A program made the position numbers and the translations under genes. From Streptomyces flaveus (lineage in GTDB: Bacteria; Actinomycetota; Actinomycetes; Streptomycetales; Streptomycetaceae), in assembly GCF_014647675.1 (NCBI RefSeq), contig NZ_BMPQ01000004.1, positions 260,579 to 324,578 of the forward strand: a DNA stretch of 64,000 nt, given 5' to 3'. A model generated the notes under the pieces. That model had not been told where the DNA came from, searched no databases, and saw only the letters and a list, made by a program, of their open reading frames with translations. Of this stretch, positions 54,141 to 63,018 are shown in pieces. Position 1 is the stretch's first letter. Each line of letters opens with the position of its first letter.

Positions 54141-55055
54141 TCACCGCCCCTGCGCGTGCGGCACTGGCGCGGCATCGCCTTGCCGGTCGTACTCCCACAG
54201 CTGATCGACCAGTTCGAAGCCGGCCTCGTGGAAGAGGCGTGGGGCGGTGCCGGTAGTACCGGTCGCTCGCCACGTCGTGCCGACGGCGGCGACGACATGC
54301 GTGGCGCCCTCCTCGGTGAGCAGGGCCAGCGCCTGGTCGAGCAGTTTGCCGGCCAGACCACGGTGGCGGTACTCGGGCTCCGTCTCGATCCAGTACACGG
54401 CCGCGGTGCGGTCGCGTGCCGTGCTCACCACGATCTCGGCGATCGGCTCGGCCGCCTTGTGGAAGACCAGCCGATACCCCGGCGGGTACTCGCAGGGGTA
54501 CACATCGGCCACGAGCTTGGTGGGCGATGGGCCGGGTCGGAGCGTCCGGAGCAGATAGTGGCCCCTCAGCCGACCGGTGAAGCCTCGGCCGACCAGTACG
54601 TCATGAGTCGCGGCGCGGTGGGCGCGGGGCAAGCCGCCGGGGCCCTGGGTGCCCGGCGAGGCGGCGCTGAACGCCTCGATCCGCGGGCATCTGCCGAGCG
54701 CGGTCAAGGCGTGGGCGACCAGGTCCTGCAGGGCCGGGATGTCCTCGCGGGCGTGCAGGAGATGGATCAGCCCGGAGCGCAGGTCCTGCCAGGACAGAAA
54801 CGCGATGGCTCCCTGGGGCCGGTCGCCCGCGTCGGCCAGCACACTGAGCCGCGCCCGGGCCGGTGCCTGCCAGCCCGCCGTGCACGGGCAGCCGTGCAGC
54901 GCGGCGGTCGGCAGCTCCGGTACGCAGCGCGGCTGCCCGGGCAGCCGGTCGGCATCGATCAACTCCCGTACGGCCGACTCGTCCCCGGCCTGGTACGGGC
55001 GCACCCGCCATCCGCGCCGACCAGGCGCCGCGGTGATGTCACCGTCCTTGCGCAT
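54141..55055 (-). CDS. GNAT-family N-acetyltransferase
   Basis: This is a 304-residue protein; the ATG at 55055 is preferred over the in-frame start at 55115. The N-terminal part carries a degenerate GNAT-like unit (WRVRPYQAGDESAVRELIDAD). The C-terminal GNAT core has the acetyl-CoA loop EYRHRGLAGKLLDQALALLTEEG (RxxGxA pattern). The double-domain length resembles mycothiol-synthase-type fused GNATs, but this is only a size comparison. The acceptor is unknown. Confidence 0.75.
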   Translation of the reverse strand: MRKDGDITAAPGRRGWRVRPYQAGDESAVRELIDADRLPGQPRCVPELPTAALHGCPCTAGWQAPARARLSVLADAGDRPQGAIAFLSWQDLRSGLIHLLHAREDIPALQDLVAHALTALGRCPRIEAFSAASPGTQGPGGLPRAHRAATHDVLVGRGFTGRLRGHYLLRTLRPGPSPTKLVADVYPCEYPPGYRLVFHKAAEPIAEIVVSTARDRTAAVYWIETEPEYRHRGLAGKLLDQALALLTEEGATHVVAAVGTTWRATGTTGTAPRLFHEAGFELVDQLWEYDRQGDAAPVPHAQGR

Positions 55056-55145
55056 GGTGTGTCGTCTTCTTCCGGCATCCGCTGGGTGTACTCCAGCCTC
55101 TCGCAGGCTGCGCACCCTGTCACGGGCGGCGGCTCAACAGGTGGC

Positions 55146-55979
55146 TCAGCCGGCCAACGGGAGCTCCATGGCCTCGGTGAGCACCTCGCGGACCTCGTGG
55201 ATGACCGTCCCGTACACGGGCAGCATCAGATGCCCGACGCCGTCCACGAGGACGTTGCGCACCAGCAGGTCCGGGTGGTCGAGACGGGCCCTGGAACTGG
55301 GGATGACCGCTTCGTCCAGGTTGCTGTAGAACGCCACGAACTGGGTGCGGCAGCCGGCGCACGGCTCCGCCAGCTCGGCCAGCAGCGGACTTCCGGGGCG
55401 CAGCTGGCGCAGCACGGGGTGCGGAGGAGCCCACAGCGCCATCGCCGTGCCGCTGTGCGGGGTGGCCAGCGTGATCACCAGCGGCACATGCACGTCCCCG
55501 CCAAGCCGCTGCACGTAGTAGCGCGCGATCAGCCCGCCCATGCTGTGTCCGATGAGGCACACGGGCCGGCCGCCGTTCTGCTTCCGGACCCGTTCGACCT
55601 GCTCGCCCAGCATGCGGGCGGCGACCCGGATGTCCGGATTGAGCACGTTGTACGTCGCCGTGACGAACGGGCCCGCTCCGCAGCCGCGCAGCCCGTTCTG
55701 CAGCTTCGAGAAGATCGACGGGCGGTCGGCGAGCCCGTGCACGAACACCACCGGCATGCCCGACACCGCGGGCTCGATCTCCATGTCGTCCGGCAGCAGC
55801 CGGCGATCGACGGTGCCGAACATCCCGGCGAACTGCCGCACACCCCACAGAGCGAGATCCAGGGGCAGTCCCGCCAGCCGCACGGTCATCCACCCCGTCT
55901 CCAGGGTGACTCCTCGTAGGGTCACCAGCCATGGAACGGGAAGGCGCGGTCCCCTCAGTGAAATGCTCGTGGTACTCAT
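55146..55979 (-). CDS. Alpha/beta-fold lipase/esterase (triacylglycerol lipase-like)
   Basis: This is a 277-residue protein. The oxyanion motif VVFVHGLADRPSIF lies near residues 77-90, and the nucleophile elbow GHSMGG has Ser146. ITLATPHSGTAMAL is typical of the LipA/PGAP1-like group, and a late GHLMLP carries the probable His. There is no clear signal peptide (start MSTTSISLRG). It probably hydrolyses a lipid or ester. It is transcribed in the same direction as its neighbours but has its own spacing. Confidence 0.78.
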   Translation of the reverse strand: MSTTSISLRGPRLPVPWLVTLRGVTLETGWMTVRLAGLPLDLALWGVRQFAGMFGTVDRRLLPDDMEIEPAVSGMPVVFVHGLADRPSIFSKLQNGLRGCGAGPFVTATYNVLNPDIRVAARMLGEQVERVRKQNGGRPVCLIGHSMGGLIARYYVQRLGGDVHVPLVITLATPHSGTAMALWAPPHPVLRQLRPGSPLLAELAEPCAGCRTQFVAFYSNLDEAVIPSSRARLDHPDLLVRNVLVDGVGHLMLPVYGTVIHEVREVLTEAMELPLAG

Positions 55980-56069
55980 CTCCGAGACGACACCATCGGC
56001 GCCCGTAACCCTGTTTTTCCAAGGCTCTCATAGGCGCCGACTCTGTTCCTTCAACCTCTCAAGTACCCG

Positions 56070-56098
56070 GGTGCCGCACCTCAAACGTGCGGAGCACC
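56070..56098. terminator. Hairpin downstream of the oxidase subunit I gene
   Basis: GGTGCCGCAC (56070-56079) pairs with GTGCGGAGCACC (56087-56098) with one bulged base. It sits about 50 bases past the ctaD stop on the minus strand. Confidence 0.4.
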
Positions 56099-56146
56099 GC
56101 GGATGACCATGGAGCGGAGCCGTGTTGCCGGTGGCAAAGCGAAATT

Positions 56147-57826
56147 CTATGCCTCGTCCCGTTTGCTGTCCTGCTGGGCGAACTCGGGGTGCTGCAGGTC
56201 GAAGGCCGGGGAATGCGAACGGATCCGGGGCAGCGCCACGAAGTTGTGGCGCGGCGCCGGACACGAAGTGGCCCACTCCAGTGAGCGGCCGTACCCCCAG
56301 GGATCGTCCTCCGTCACGCGCCGCCCGTACCGCGCGGTCCGCCACACGTTGTAGAGGAACGGCAGCGTGGACACGCCGAGCAGGAACGCACCGGCAGAGG
56401 ACAGCGTGTTGAGGAGGGTGAAGCCGTCCGCGGGCAGATAGTCGGCGTACCGGCGGGGCATGCCCTTCTCGCCGAGCCAGTGCTGCACCAGGAAGGTCAG
56501 CTGGAAGCCGATGAACAGCAGCCAGAAATGGATCTTCCCGAGGCGTTCGTCGAGCATTTTCCCAGTGAATTTCGGCCACCAGAAATAGAAGCCCGCGAAC
56601 ATCGCGAACACGACGGTGCCGAACAGGACGTAATGCAGGTGCGCCACGATGAAGTAAGAGTCCGTGAGATGGAAGTCCAGCGGTGGCGAGGCGATGAGTA
56701 CCCCGCTCAACCCGCCGAGCAGGAACGACACCAGGAAGCCCGTGGCCCACAGCATGGGCGTCTCGAAGGACAGTGATCCCTTGATCATGGTGCCGGTCCA
56801 GGCGAAGAATTTTATGCCGGTCGGTACGGCGATGAGGAATGACATCAGCGAGAAGAAAGGCAGCAGTACGGCGCCGGTGGCGAACATGTGGTGCGCCCAC
56901 ACCACCGCCGACAGCATGGTGATGGCGACGGTCGCCCCGATGAGCGACATGTATCCGAAGATGGGTTTACGGCTGAACACCGGAATGATCTCGCTGATGA
57001 TGCCGAAGAACGGCAAGGCCACGATATAGACCTCGGGATGGCCGAAGAACCAGAAAAGATGCTGCCACAGAATGGCGCCGCCATTGGCCGCGTCGAAAAT
57101 GTGCGAACCGAATTTGCGGTCCGCCTCAAGGGCGAGGAGTGCCGCGGTCAGTACCGGGAAGGCGGGCAGTACCAGAATAGAGGTGAACAGAATGTTCCAG
57201 GTGAAGATCGGCATTCGGAACATCGTCATGCCGGGCGCCCGCAGGCACAGTATGGTGGTGATGAAGTTGACTGCACCGAGCGTGGTGGACACGCCTGTGA
57301 CCACCAGCCCCATGGTCCACAGATCGCCTCCGGATCCGGGCGAGCGCACGGCGCTGTTGAGCGGTGCGTAGGCGAACCAGCCGAACGCGGCCGCACCACC
57401 CGGCACCAGAAAGCCGGAGACCACCATCAGCCCGCCGAACAGATACATCCAGTACGACAGGGCGTTGAGGCGAGGGAAGGCCACGTCCGGTGCCCCGATC
57501 TGCAACGGCATCACGGCATTCGCGAAGCCCGCGAACATCGGCGTCGCGAACAGCAGCATCATGATGGTGCCGTGAATGGTGAACAGCTGGTTGTACGTGT
57601 GCTCGTTCACTACCTGCAGCCCGGGCCGGGCGAGTTCGGCTCGCATCAGCAGAGCCAGCACGCCGGCCAGCAGAAAGAACCCGAACGCGGTGACCATATA
57701 GAGATTCCCGATCACCTTGTGATCGGTCGTGGTCGCCCAGCGGTACAGGGCACGTCCCAGCCGCAGGCCCGGTGACTGAGACGACGCTGACGACGGTACG
57801 AGCGGAGCGGTCTTCCTCGCGGACAT
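56147..57826 (-). CDS. ctaD: Cytochrome c oxidase subunit I (second-copy type)
   Basis: This is a 559-residue membrane protein with the full heme-copper core. It has [12 protein letters not shown] (heme a His), the CuB loop [14 protein letters not shown] (His and cross-linked Tyr), VWAHHMF (two CuB His) and VAHLHYV (heme a3/a His). It catalyses O2 reduction at the cytochrome oxidase site. Here it is separated from subunits II and III, none of which appear in the window, so it is likely a satellite copy. ATG 57826 is chosen; an ATG two codons earlier is equally possible. Confidence 0.92.
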   Translation of the reverse strand: MSARKTAPLVPSSASSQSPGLRLGRALYRWATTTDHKVIGNLYMVTAFGFFLLAGVLALLMRAELARPGLQVVNEHTYNQLFTIHGTIMMLLFATPMFAGFANAVMPLQIGAPDVAFPRLNALSYWMYLFGGLMVVSGFLVPGGAAAFGWFAYAPLNSAVRSPGSGGDLWTMGLVVTGVSTTLGAVNFITTILCLRAPGMTMFRMPIFTWNILFTSILVLPAFPVLTAALLALEADRKFGSHIFDAANGGAILWQHLFWFFGHPEVYIVALPFFGIISEIIPVFSRKPIFGYMSLIGATVAITMLSAVVWAHHMFATGAVLLPFFSLMSFLIAVPTGIKFFAWTGTMIKGSLSFETPMLWATGFLVSFLLGGLSGVLIASPPLDFHLTDSYFIVAHLHYVLFGTVVFAMFAGFYFWWPKFTGKMLDERLGKIHFWLLFIGFQLTFLVQHWLGEKGMPRRYADYLPADGFTLLNTLSSAGAFLLGVSTLPFLYNVWRTARYGRRVTEDDPWGYGRSLEWATSCPAPRHNFVALPRIRSHSPAFDLQHPEFAQQDSKRDEA

Positions 57827-57884
57827 GCCCATGAGCCCGGGCAGTACCCCCGCGAGCGGGGCACAAACAAAGGGTGACGAGACC

Positions 57885-58448
57885 ATGGCAGGTGAGACGG
57901 ACGCCATCAGGGAACTCAGCGATGACCATCGCCACGTGGAAGACATATTCCGGCAGATCGAGGCGCTTCCCGAGGCCGACCACATATGCAAGATCTATAC
58001 GGACCGGGCCACCATCGAGCTCGTACGGCATTTCGTTTCCGAAGAGGAATTCGTCTATCCGGTCCTGAGCGATCGTGTCGAGGACGGCGCCGGTCTCGCC
58101 AAAAAGGGAATGGAGGACCACGGCCGTCTTGAGCAGCTGATGAGAGATCTGGAGGACGCCGAGGCGGGCACCGTCACCTTCGCCCGGCTTGTCGACGAGT
58201 TGCTGCGCGAGGTCCGCCGCCAGACCCGGGAAGAGCAGGAGCTGCTCTTCCCACGCCTGAAGGACGCCCTGCCGCCGCCTGCGCTGACCGATCTCGGCAG
58301 CCGGATCCGCCGGGTGAAGTCCATCGTGCCGACGCGCCCCTACCCTGCCGCCCCCGGCGTTCCGCCGACGAACAAACTGCTGTTCCCCGGTCCCGGACTG
58401 GTCGACCGGGTACGGGCCGTACTGTCGGGCTGGAGCCACGCCTTCTGA
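57885..58448 (+). CDS. Hemerythrin HHE-domain protein
   Basis: This is a 187-residue protein; the ATG at 57885 is used, and the earlier in-frame start overlaps the ctaD start. The N-terminal helical bundle shows [29 protein letters not shown] and [10 protein letters not shown], with HxxxE/H patterns for a di-iron site, and [14 protein letters not shown] near residue 125. It is divergent from the oxidase gene and could sense or carry O2/NO for the respiratory set (inference). Confidence 0.82.
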   Translation: MAGETDAIRELSDDHRHVEDIFRQIEALPEADHICKIYTDRATIELVRHFVSEEEFVYPVLSDRVEDGAGLAKKGMEDHGRLEQLMRDLEDAEAGTVTFARLVDELLREVRRQTREEQELLFPRLKDALPPPALTDLGSRIRRVKSIVPTRPYPAAPGVPPTNKLLFPGPGLVDRVRAVLSGWSHAF

Positions 58449-58464
58449 TGAGGACCGCCTTTCG

Positions 58465-58917
58465 ATGAGGACCGAAGCACGTCTGTTCACCGGGGTGGCG
58501 GTCTTCTTCGCCGTCACCGCCGCCGGATACGGCTGGTTCTCGGAGGAGCCCGCCGGTACGGCCGTTCTGGCCATCGCCTCCCTGATGGCGGTGCTCGTGG
58601 CGTTCTTCCTGCACGTCCAGTACCGCAGGCGCGGCCGACGGGCCCAGGACCGGGGCGACGCCGAGGTGGTGGATACCGCCGGGCCCCTGGAGTTCCTCCC
58701 GCCGCACAGCCCCTGGCCCATCACCACAGCCATGGGATCGGTCGTCGTCGCACTCGGCGTGGTCTACGGGCTGTGGCTGTTCCTGCTCGGCCTCGGGGTG
58801 CTCGCGCACGGCGTGTTCGGGATGGTCTTCCAGTACGCCGCACGCTCCGACCGGGCCGGTCAGGGCTCCAACTCGCCCTTGCGGGCCGGCGGCTCGTCCT
58901 CGACCCGGTCACGGTAG
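58465..58917 (+). CDS. ctaF: Cytochrome c oxidase subunit IV (actinobacterial type)
   Basis: This is a 150-residue protein with about four hydrophobic segments, including RLFTGVAVFFAVTAAGYGWF and VALGVVYGLWLFLLGLGVLAHG. This is the pattern of the small actinobacterial oxidase subunit IV. It starts 16 bases after the hemerythrin gene. Its last 58 bases overlap the end of the converging cytochrome b gene, and the tail (after about residue 128) is polar and not obviously conserved. Confidence 0.8.
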   Translation: MRTEARLFTGVAVFFAVTAAGYGWFSEEPAGTAVLAIASLMAVLVAFFLHVQYRRRGRRAQDRGDAEVVDTAGPLEFLPPHSPWPITTAMGSVVVALGVVYGLWLFLLGLGVLAHGVFGMVFQYAARSDRAGQGSNSPLRAGGSSSTRSR

Positions 58918-60461
58918 TACCAGGAGCTCAGCGAGGCCCGCAGTCGGCGCACCCGCGGTACGCCGCCGTCGTGCTCCGGCGCAGGCAACGGCCGAGGCAG
59001 CTCGCGCGTACGCAGGACGTACTGCCGCTCGGCGTCCAGTGGCGCGTGGCTCTCCTCGTAGCCGCCCTCGACCGACTGCCGCACCTCGCCGGTCTCCTCG
59101 CCCTCCGCGAGCCGCTTCAGCTCCGCCTCCCGCAGCGCCAGACAGACCCGCTTGGTCACCATGAACGCGAGCGGCGGCAGCACCACGAGGGCGATCCGGA
59201 ACACCCACGTCAGCGTGTTGAGCGAGATCTTGAAAGTGTGCGCGATGACGTCGTTGCCGCCCGCCGCGAGCAGTACGCCGTAGCAGACGATCGCGGCGAC
59301 ACCGAGCCCCGTACGGACGGGCTTGTCCCGCGGCCGGTCGCACAGATGGTGCTCCTCGTCGTCTCCGGTGGCCCACTTCTCGAAGAACGGATACGCGTAC
59401 AGCACCGCGAAGAGGGCCAGCGGGAGAATCACCGCGGGCAGCAGCACGTTCCACATCACCGTGTGCCCGGCGACCGCCGTCTCCCACGGCGGTACGAGTC
59501 TCAGCGAGCCCTCGAGGAAGCCCACGTACCAGTCGGGCTGCGAGCCGGTCGACACATGGTCCGTGCGGTACGGCCCGTACACCCAGACCGGATTGATCTG
59601 CGCCACCCCCGCCAGCAGGGTCAGCACGCCGAAGACGATGAAGAACAGTCCGCTCGAACTCGCCACGAACTGCGGGAACATGGGCTTGCCCACGGCATTG
59701 CGGTTGGTCCGGCCGCGCCCCGCCCAGTGCGTGTGCTTCAGGTGGAAGACCAGGATCAGATGGAGGCTGACGAGCGCGAGCAACAGGCCCGGCAGCAGCA
59801 GGATGTGCAGCGAGTACAGCCGCGGAATCATGTCCTCGCCCGGGAACTCGGCCCCGAACGCGAACATGCTCACATACGTCCCCACGACCGGGATCGACAG
59901 CATGATGCCCTGCGCGATCCGCAGCCCCGTGCCGGACAGCAGATCGTCCGGCAGCGAGTAGCCCGCGAAACCCTCGGCGAGCGCCAGCAGGAACAGCGTC
60001 ACGCCGATCATCCAGTTCACCTCGCGCGGCTTACGGAACGCGCCGGTGAAGAAGACCCGCAGCAGATGCACGCCGATCGCCGCGAGGAACACCAGGGCCG
60101 CCCAGTGGTGCAGCTGCCGGATGAGGAGTCCGCCACGTACGTCGAAGCTGATGCGCAGGGTCGACTCGTACGCCTGAGACATGCGCACGCCGTCGAGCGG
60201 ACGGTACGAGCCCTCGTACACGACCTCGTTCATCGACGGCTGGAAGAACAGCGTCAGCCAGACCCCGGTCAGCAGGAGGACGACGAAGCTGTACAGCGCG
60301 AACTCGCCCAGCAGGAACGACCAGTGGTCGGGGAACGCCTTGCGCAGCAGCGGGCCGCCCTCGGAGACCGGCAGCCGCGCGTCCAGCGCGTCGGTGGTCC
60401 GCTCCGCGCGCCGCCGCAGCCGTGCCGCCGCGCGAGCTCTCCGCCTGGTGAACACCCGCAC
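58860..60461 (-). CDS. qcrB: Cytochrome bc1-type cytochrome b subunit (QcrB-like)
   Basis: This is a 533-residue membrane protein. Heme-ligating His pairs are visible in RQLHHWAALVFLAAIGVHLLR and SLHILLLPGLLLALVSLHLILVFH. The PEWY-like quinol-site region here reads QPDWYVGFLEGSL, as in actinobacterial QcrB. It transfers electrons from menaquinol in the membrane. The Rieske (qcrA) and cytochrome c (qcrC) genes are not in the window, so it looks like a stand-alone copy, perhaps working with the nearby ctaD. Confidence 0.9.
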   Translation of the reverse strand: MRVFTRRRARAAARLRRRAERTTDALDARLPVSEGGPLLRKAFPDHWSFLLGEFALYSFVVLLLTGVWLTLFFQPSMNEVVYEGSYRPLDGVRMSQAYESTLRISFDVRGGLLIRQLHHWAALVFLAAIGVHLLRVFFTGAFRKPREVNWMIGVTLFLLALAEGFAGYSLPDDLLSGTGLRIAQGIMLSIPVVGTYVSMFAFGAEFPGEDMIPRLYSLHILLLPGLLLALVSLHLILVFHLKHTHWAGRGRTNRNAVGKPMFPQFVASSSGLFFIVFGVLTLLAGVAQINPVWVYGPYRTDHVSTGSQPDWYVGFLEGSLRLVPPWETAVAGHTVMWNVLLPAVILPLALFAVLYAYPFFEKWATGDDEEHHLCDRPRDKPVRTGLGVAAIVCYGVLLAAGGNDVIAHTFKISLNTLTWVFRIALVVLPPLAFMVTKRVCLALREAELKRLAEGEETGEVRQSVEGGYEESHAPLDAERQYVLRTRELPRPLPAPEHDGGVPRVRRLRASLSSWYYRDRVEDEPPARKGELEP

Positions 60462-60512
60462 CGGGTGCCCCGCGCCCGTGGACGAAAACGGGCCGCTGGG
60501 TGTACCGCCCGG

Positions 60513-60854
60513 TCAGGACGGTTTGAGAGGATCGTGTCCCAGGGTCATCAGCCGGTGGCGCCTGCTCTGGTCGGCGGGCTCGGGCTCCGCCTCCTCGTCG
60601 CTCAGGGAACGGATGCGGTCCACGACCTTGCGCATCAGGCGTATGTCGTCGTCGGTGAGGTCCCGGCGGCGTTTCTGCAGGATCGCCAGGACGTGCCGCC
60701 CCGCCTCGCTCCCGGCCTGCTCGGGCAGCGGCTCGGTGACGGGGCTCGCGTCCCGGGTCCTGAGCCAGGTACTCAGCTCCTGCGAGGTCATGTTGACCAC
60801 GCGATGGAACTCGTCTCACAGGACGTCGACTTCGTGGTCGGAGAGGTCAGTCAT
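60513..60854 (-). pseudogene. DUF3140 protein gene interrupted by an in-frame TGA
   Basis: A 95-residue ORF from GTG 60800 lacks the N-terminal segment of the family. Reading upstream in the same frame gives ATG 60854 with GGTGA upstream, MTDLSDHEVDVL, then TGA at 60816-60818, then DEFHRVVNMTS. Full DUF3140 proteins are about 110 residues and have Trp in the equivalent EVWDEFH position, so TGG has probably become TGA. The rest is intact to RLMTLGHDPLKPS. A short product from the internal GTG may still be made. Function is unknown. Confidence 0.7.
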
Positions 60855-60969
60855 GGAGGATCACCTCACCTCATGAGTCGGTGTGCGGCCCCTCGCGGAC
60901 GGACGGGGCGAGGTCGTCGACCTCGGGTACCCGTGAGCGCGGGGCTCATCCTCGTACGGGACCGAAACC

Positions 60970-61029
60970 GGTGTGGGGGACTGGTCCGGGGCGGAGACAG
61001 GTGTGGAGGACTGGGCCGGGGCGAAGGGG
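60970..61029. repeat. Imperfect 30-bp tandem duplication
   Basis: Two adjacent 30-base units begin GGTGTGG (60970-60999 and 61000-61029) and share most bases through CCGGGGCG. They lie in the leader of the GlsB-like gene. No function is apparent. Confidence 0.6.
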
Positions 61030-61069
61030 GGACTCGTCACCGCACAACAGTGCGGAAGAGCGAGGAATC

Positions 61070-61333
61070 ATGGAGATCTCAGGCATCCTCAGCGCGATTG
61101 TGATCGGCATCGTCATCGGCGTGCTGGGCCGGCTCGTCGTGCCGGGACGGCAGCGCATCGGCATTCTGTGGACGATCGTGGTCGGCATCGTGGCGGCCTT
61201 CGTGGGCTCGGCGATCGCGTCGGCCTTCGGCGTGGGCGACACGGAGGGCGTCGACTGGGTGGAGTGGCTCTTCCAGATCGCTCTGGCCGCCCTCGGCGTC
61301 ACCGCCCTGGACCGGGTGAAACTGCGCCGCTGA
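61070..61333 (+). CDS. GlsB/YeaQ/YmgE-family stress membrane protein
   Basis: This is an 87-residue protein; the ATG at 61070 follows GAGGAA. It has three hydrophobic segments rich in Gly/Ile/Val (IVIGIVIGVLGRLVVPG, LWTIVVGIVAAFVGSAIA and a third near IALAALGVTAL). The first helix and the GRLVVPG turn are typical of transglycosylase-associated protein family members. Its role is general stress tolerance at the membrane; the mechanism is unknown. Confidence 0.82.
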   Translation: MEISGILSAIVIGIVIGVLGRLVVPGRQRIGILWTIVVGIVAAFVGSAIASAFGVGDTEGVDWVEWLFQIALAALGVTALDRVKLRR

Positions 61334-61412
61334 CCCGCCGCGCGACTTTTCGGCCGGAGTGAGACGGGAACTCGGCCTCCTGACCGGAGCCCCCAGCGGT
61401 CAGGAGGCCGAC

Positions 61413-62303
61413 GTGACCGATCCGCAGCACGCGCAGCAGAATCCAGTGACGCAGCACCCTCGCCCCGAGTTCCCGGCACAGGACCAGCCCCATCCGGGCT
61501 GGACAGGGCCGATGGACCCGCCGCCCGACCACGGTGAGGAGTCCTACCGCGGCAGCGGTCGGCTGGAAGGCCGCCACACCGTCATCACTGGTGGGGACTC
61601 CGGCATCGGGCGGGCGGTGGCCCTGGCCTTCGCACGGGAGGGCGCCGATGTGCTGTTCACCCACCTCGAACAGGAGGCGGACGAGGCGAGCGAGACGTCG
61701 CGGCTGGTGGAGGGCGCAGGCCGCAAGGCGGTCGCCGTCTCCTGCGACATCCGCGAGGAGGAGAACTGCCGGGCGTTGATCGAGCGGGCGGCCGGGGAGT
61801 TCGGCCGTATCGACGTCCTGGTGAACAACGCGGCGTACCAGATGTCGCAGCCGGACGGCATCGAGGCGATCTCGACCGAGCAGTTCGACCGGGTCATGCG
61901 CACCAACATCTACGGGATGTTCTGGCTGACGAAGTTCGCCCTGCCGCACATCCCGGAGGGCGGCAGCATCATCAACTCCACGTCCGTACAGGCCTACAAG
62001 CCCAGCCCCCATCTGCTGGACTACGCGACCACCAAGGGCGCGATCGTGACCTTCACCCAAGGGCTGGCCCAGATGCTCGTGGACCGCGGCATCCGCGTCA
62101 ACGCGGTCGCGCCCGGCCCGGTGTGGACGCCGCTGATCCCCTCGACGCTGCCCGACACGGTGAAGTTCGGCAAACAGGCACCCTTGGGACGCCCGGCCCA
62201 GCCCGCCGAGCTGGCCCCGGCGTACGTCTATCTCGCCTCCCAGGAGGCGAGCTTCATCACGGCGGAGATCCTCAACGCCACGGGCGGCACACCCCTGCCT
62301 TAG
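61413..62303 (+). CDS. SDR-family oxidoreductase (YghA/general stress protein 39-like)
   Basis: This is a 296-residue protein. GTG 61413 follows AGGAGG by five bases. An approximately 50-residue proline-rich tail at the N-terminus precedes the Rossmann domain, as in GspP39-like SDRs. It has cofactor motif TGGDSGIG (59-66), NNAA (138-141), a Ser191 region (NSTSVQAY) and Tyr204-x3-Lys208. It reduces or oxidises a small alcohol with NAD(P) and is commonly in the osmotic-stress regulon. It lies 79 bases after the GlsB-like gene. Confidence 0.85.
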   Translation: MTDPQHAQQNPVTQHPRPEFPAQDQPHPGWTGPMDPPPDHGEESYRGSGRLEGRHTVITGGDSGIGRAVALAFAREGADVLFTHLEQEADEASETSRLVEGAGRKAVAVSCDIREEENCRALIERAAGEFGRIDVLVNNAAYQMSQPDGIEAISTEQFDRVMRTNIYGMFWLTKFALPHIPEGGSIINSTSVQAYKPSPHLLDYATTKGAIVTFTQGLAQMLVDRGIRVNAVAPGPVWTPLIPSTLPDTVKFGKQAPLGRPAQPAELAPAYVYLASQEASFITAEILNATGGTPLP

Positions 62304-62363
62304 CGGTTGTCGCTCTCGTTCGACGGAGGACTCCGACGAAGCTCGACGAAGGGAGCGGTCGGC

Positions 62364-62609
62364 ATGGAGGAGAAACGGTCCGAGGAGCCGGGCATGGAGA
62401 ACAAGGTGCCGCGGGATCTGCCCGCGTCGCCGGAGGAAGCCGAGCGGGAGGAGGCCATCGTGGACGTTCCGGCCGCTGAGGAGGAGCCTTCGGAGGCCTA
62501 TCCGGACCCGGACGAGGCGGGCTCAGGACATCGTGGCGACGACGACTCCCGGCTTCCCCCGGCCGAGCCGGTCGAGGAGGAGCCCGGCCCTCAGGAACAG
62601 CCCGACTGA
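62364..62609 (+). CDS. Small acidic, probably disordered protein
   Basis: This is an 81-residue ORF with ATG 62364 and GAAGGGAG eight bases upstream. The composition is extremely rich in Glu, Asp and Pro (for example EEAEREEAIVDVPAAEEEPSE) with no recognisable domain. It follows the SDR by 60 bases. I do not recognise a family. The good ribosome site and conserved-looking acidic blocks make it a probable real gene. Confidence 0.5.
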   Translation: MEEKRSEEPGMENKVPRDLPASPEEAEREEAIVDVPAAEEEPSEAYPDPDEAGSGHRGDDDSRLPPAEPVEEEPGPQEQPD

Positions 62610-62647
62610 CCGCCCGTTCGACGGCCCGATGGACGGAACGTACGTAC

Positions 62648-62870
62648 TCACAGAGCGAGCGCGAACGCGAGGAAGCCCGCGGCGACCAGTACCACGAGAA
62701 GGAGGATGAGGGTCAGCGGGCCCTTGGCCCAGCCGCGCGGCGGGTTGTGGGTCTCCTGCGGGCCGGCGCCGGGCGTACTGCTCTCGGCAGGCGGCGTCTC
62801 GCCGGGCGGAACGCCGCCACCGGGCTCCAGGCCGGGGGTCCGCAGCGGATCGGGATCTGGGTTGCTGCAT
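62648..62870 (-). pseudogene. DUF6480-like small membrane protein with frameshifted start
   Basis: The frame reading NPDPDPLRTPGLEPGGGVPP... to a C-terminal hydrophobic helix (LTLILLLVVLVAAGFLAFALAL) matches the small Streptomyces DUF6480 family. No start codon exists in frame near Asn. The ATG at 62868-62870 lies one base out of frame: ATG-C-AGC-AAC. Removing C62867 would give the expected ATG-AGC-AAC. Either one extra base broke the start or an unusual start is used. A single C-terminal membrane helix is clear; function is unknown. Confidence 0.55.
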
Positions 62871-63018
62871 GCCGCCCGAGTTCCCCGGCTGTCCGGCGAC
62901 GAACGGCGAAGAACCTCCCAATTTCTGGTGAACCCAGGCCAGGAGGTCGCACCGTCTTGAGGACCGAGCTGTCCCGCTTCCCGGACGACCGGGAGCGGCC
63001 GATCAAGGAGGTGACTCG

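Noticed and set aside
52503..55919. 1138-codon open frame on the plus strand across four leftward genes
   Set aside because: It is antisense to the FAD oxidoreductase, pyruvyl-transferase-like, GNAT and lipase genes, with no recognisable motif.
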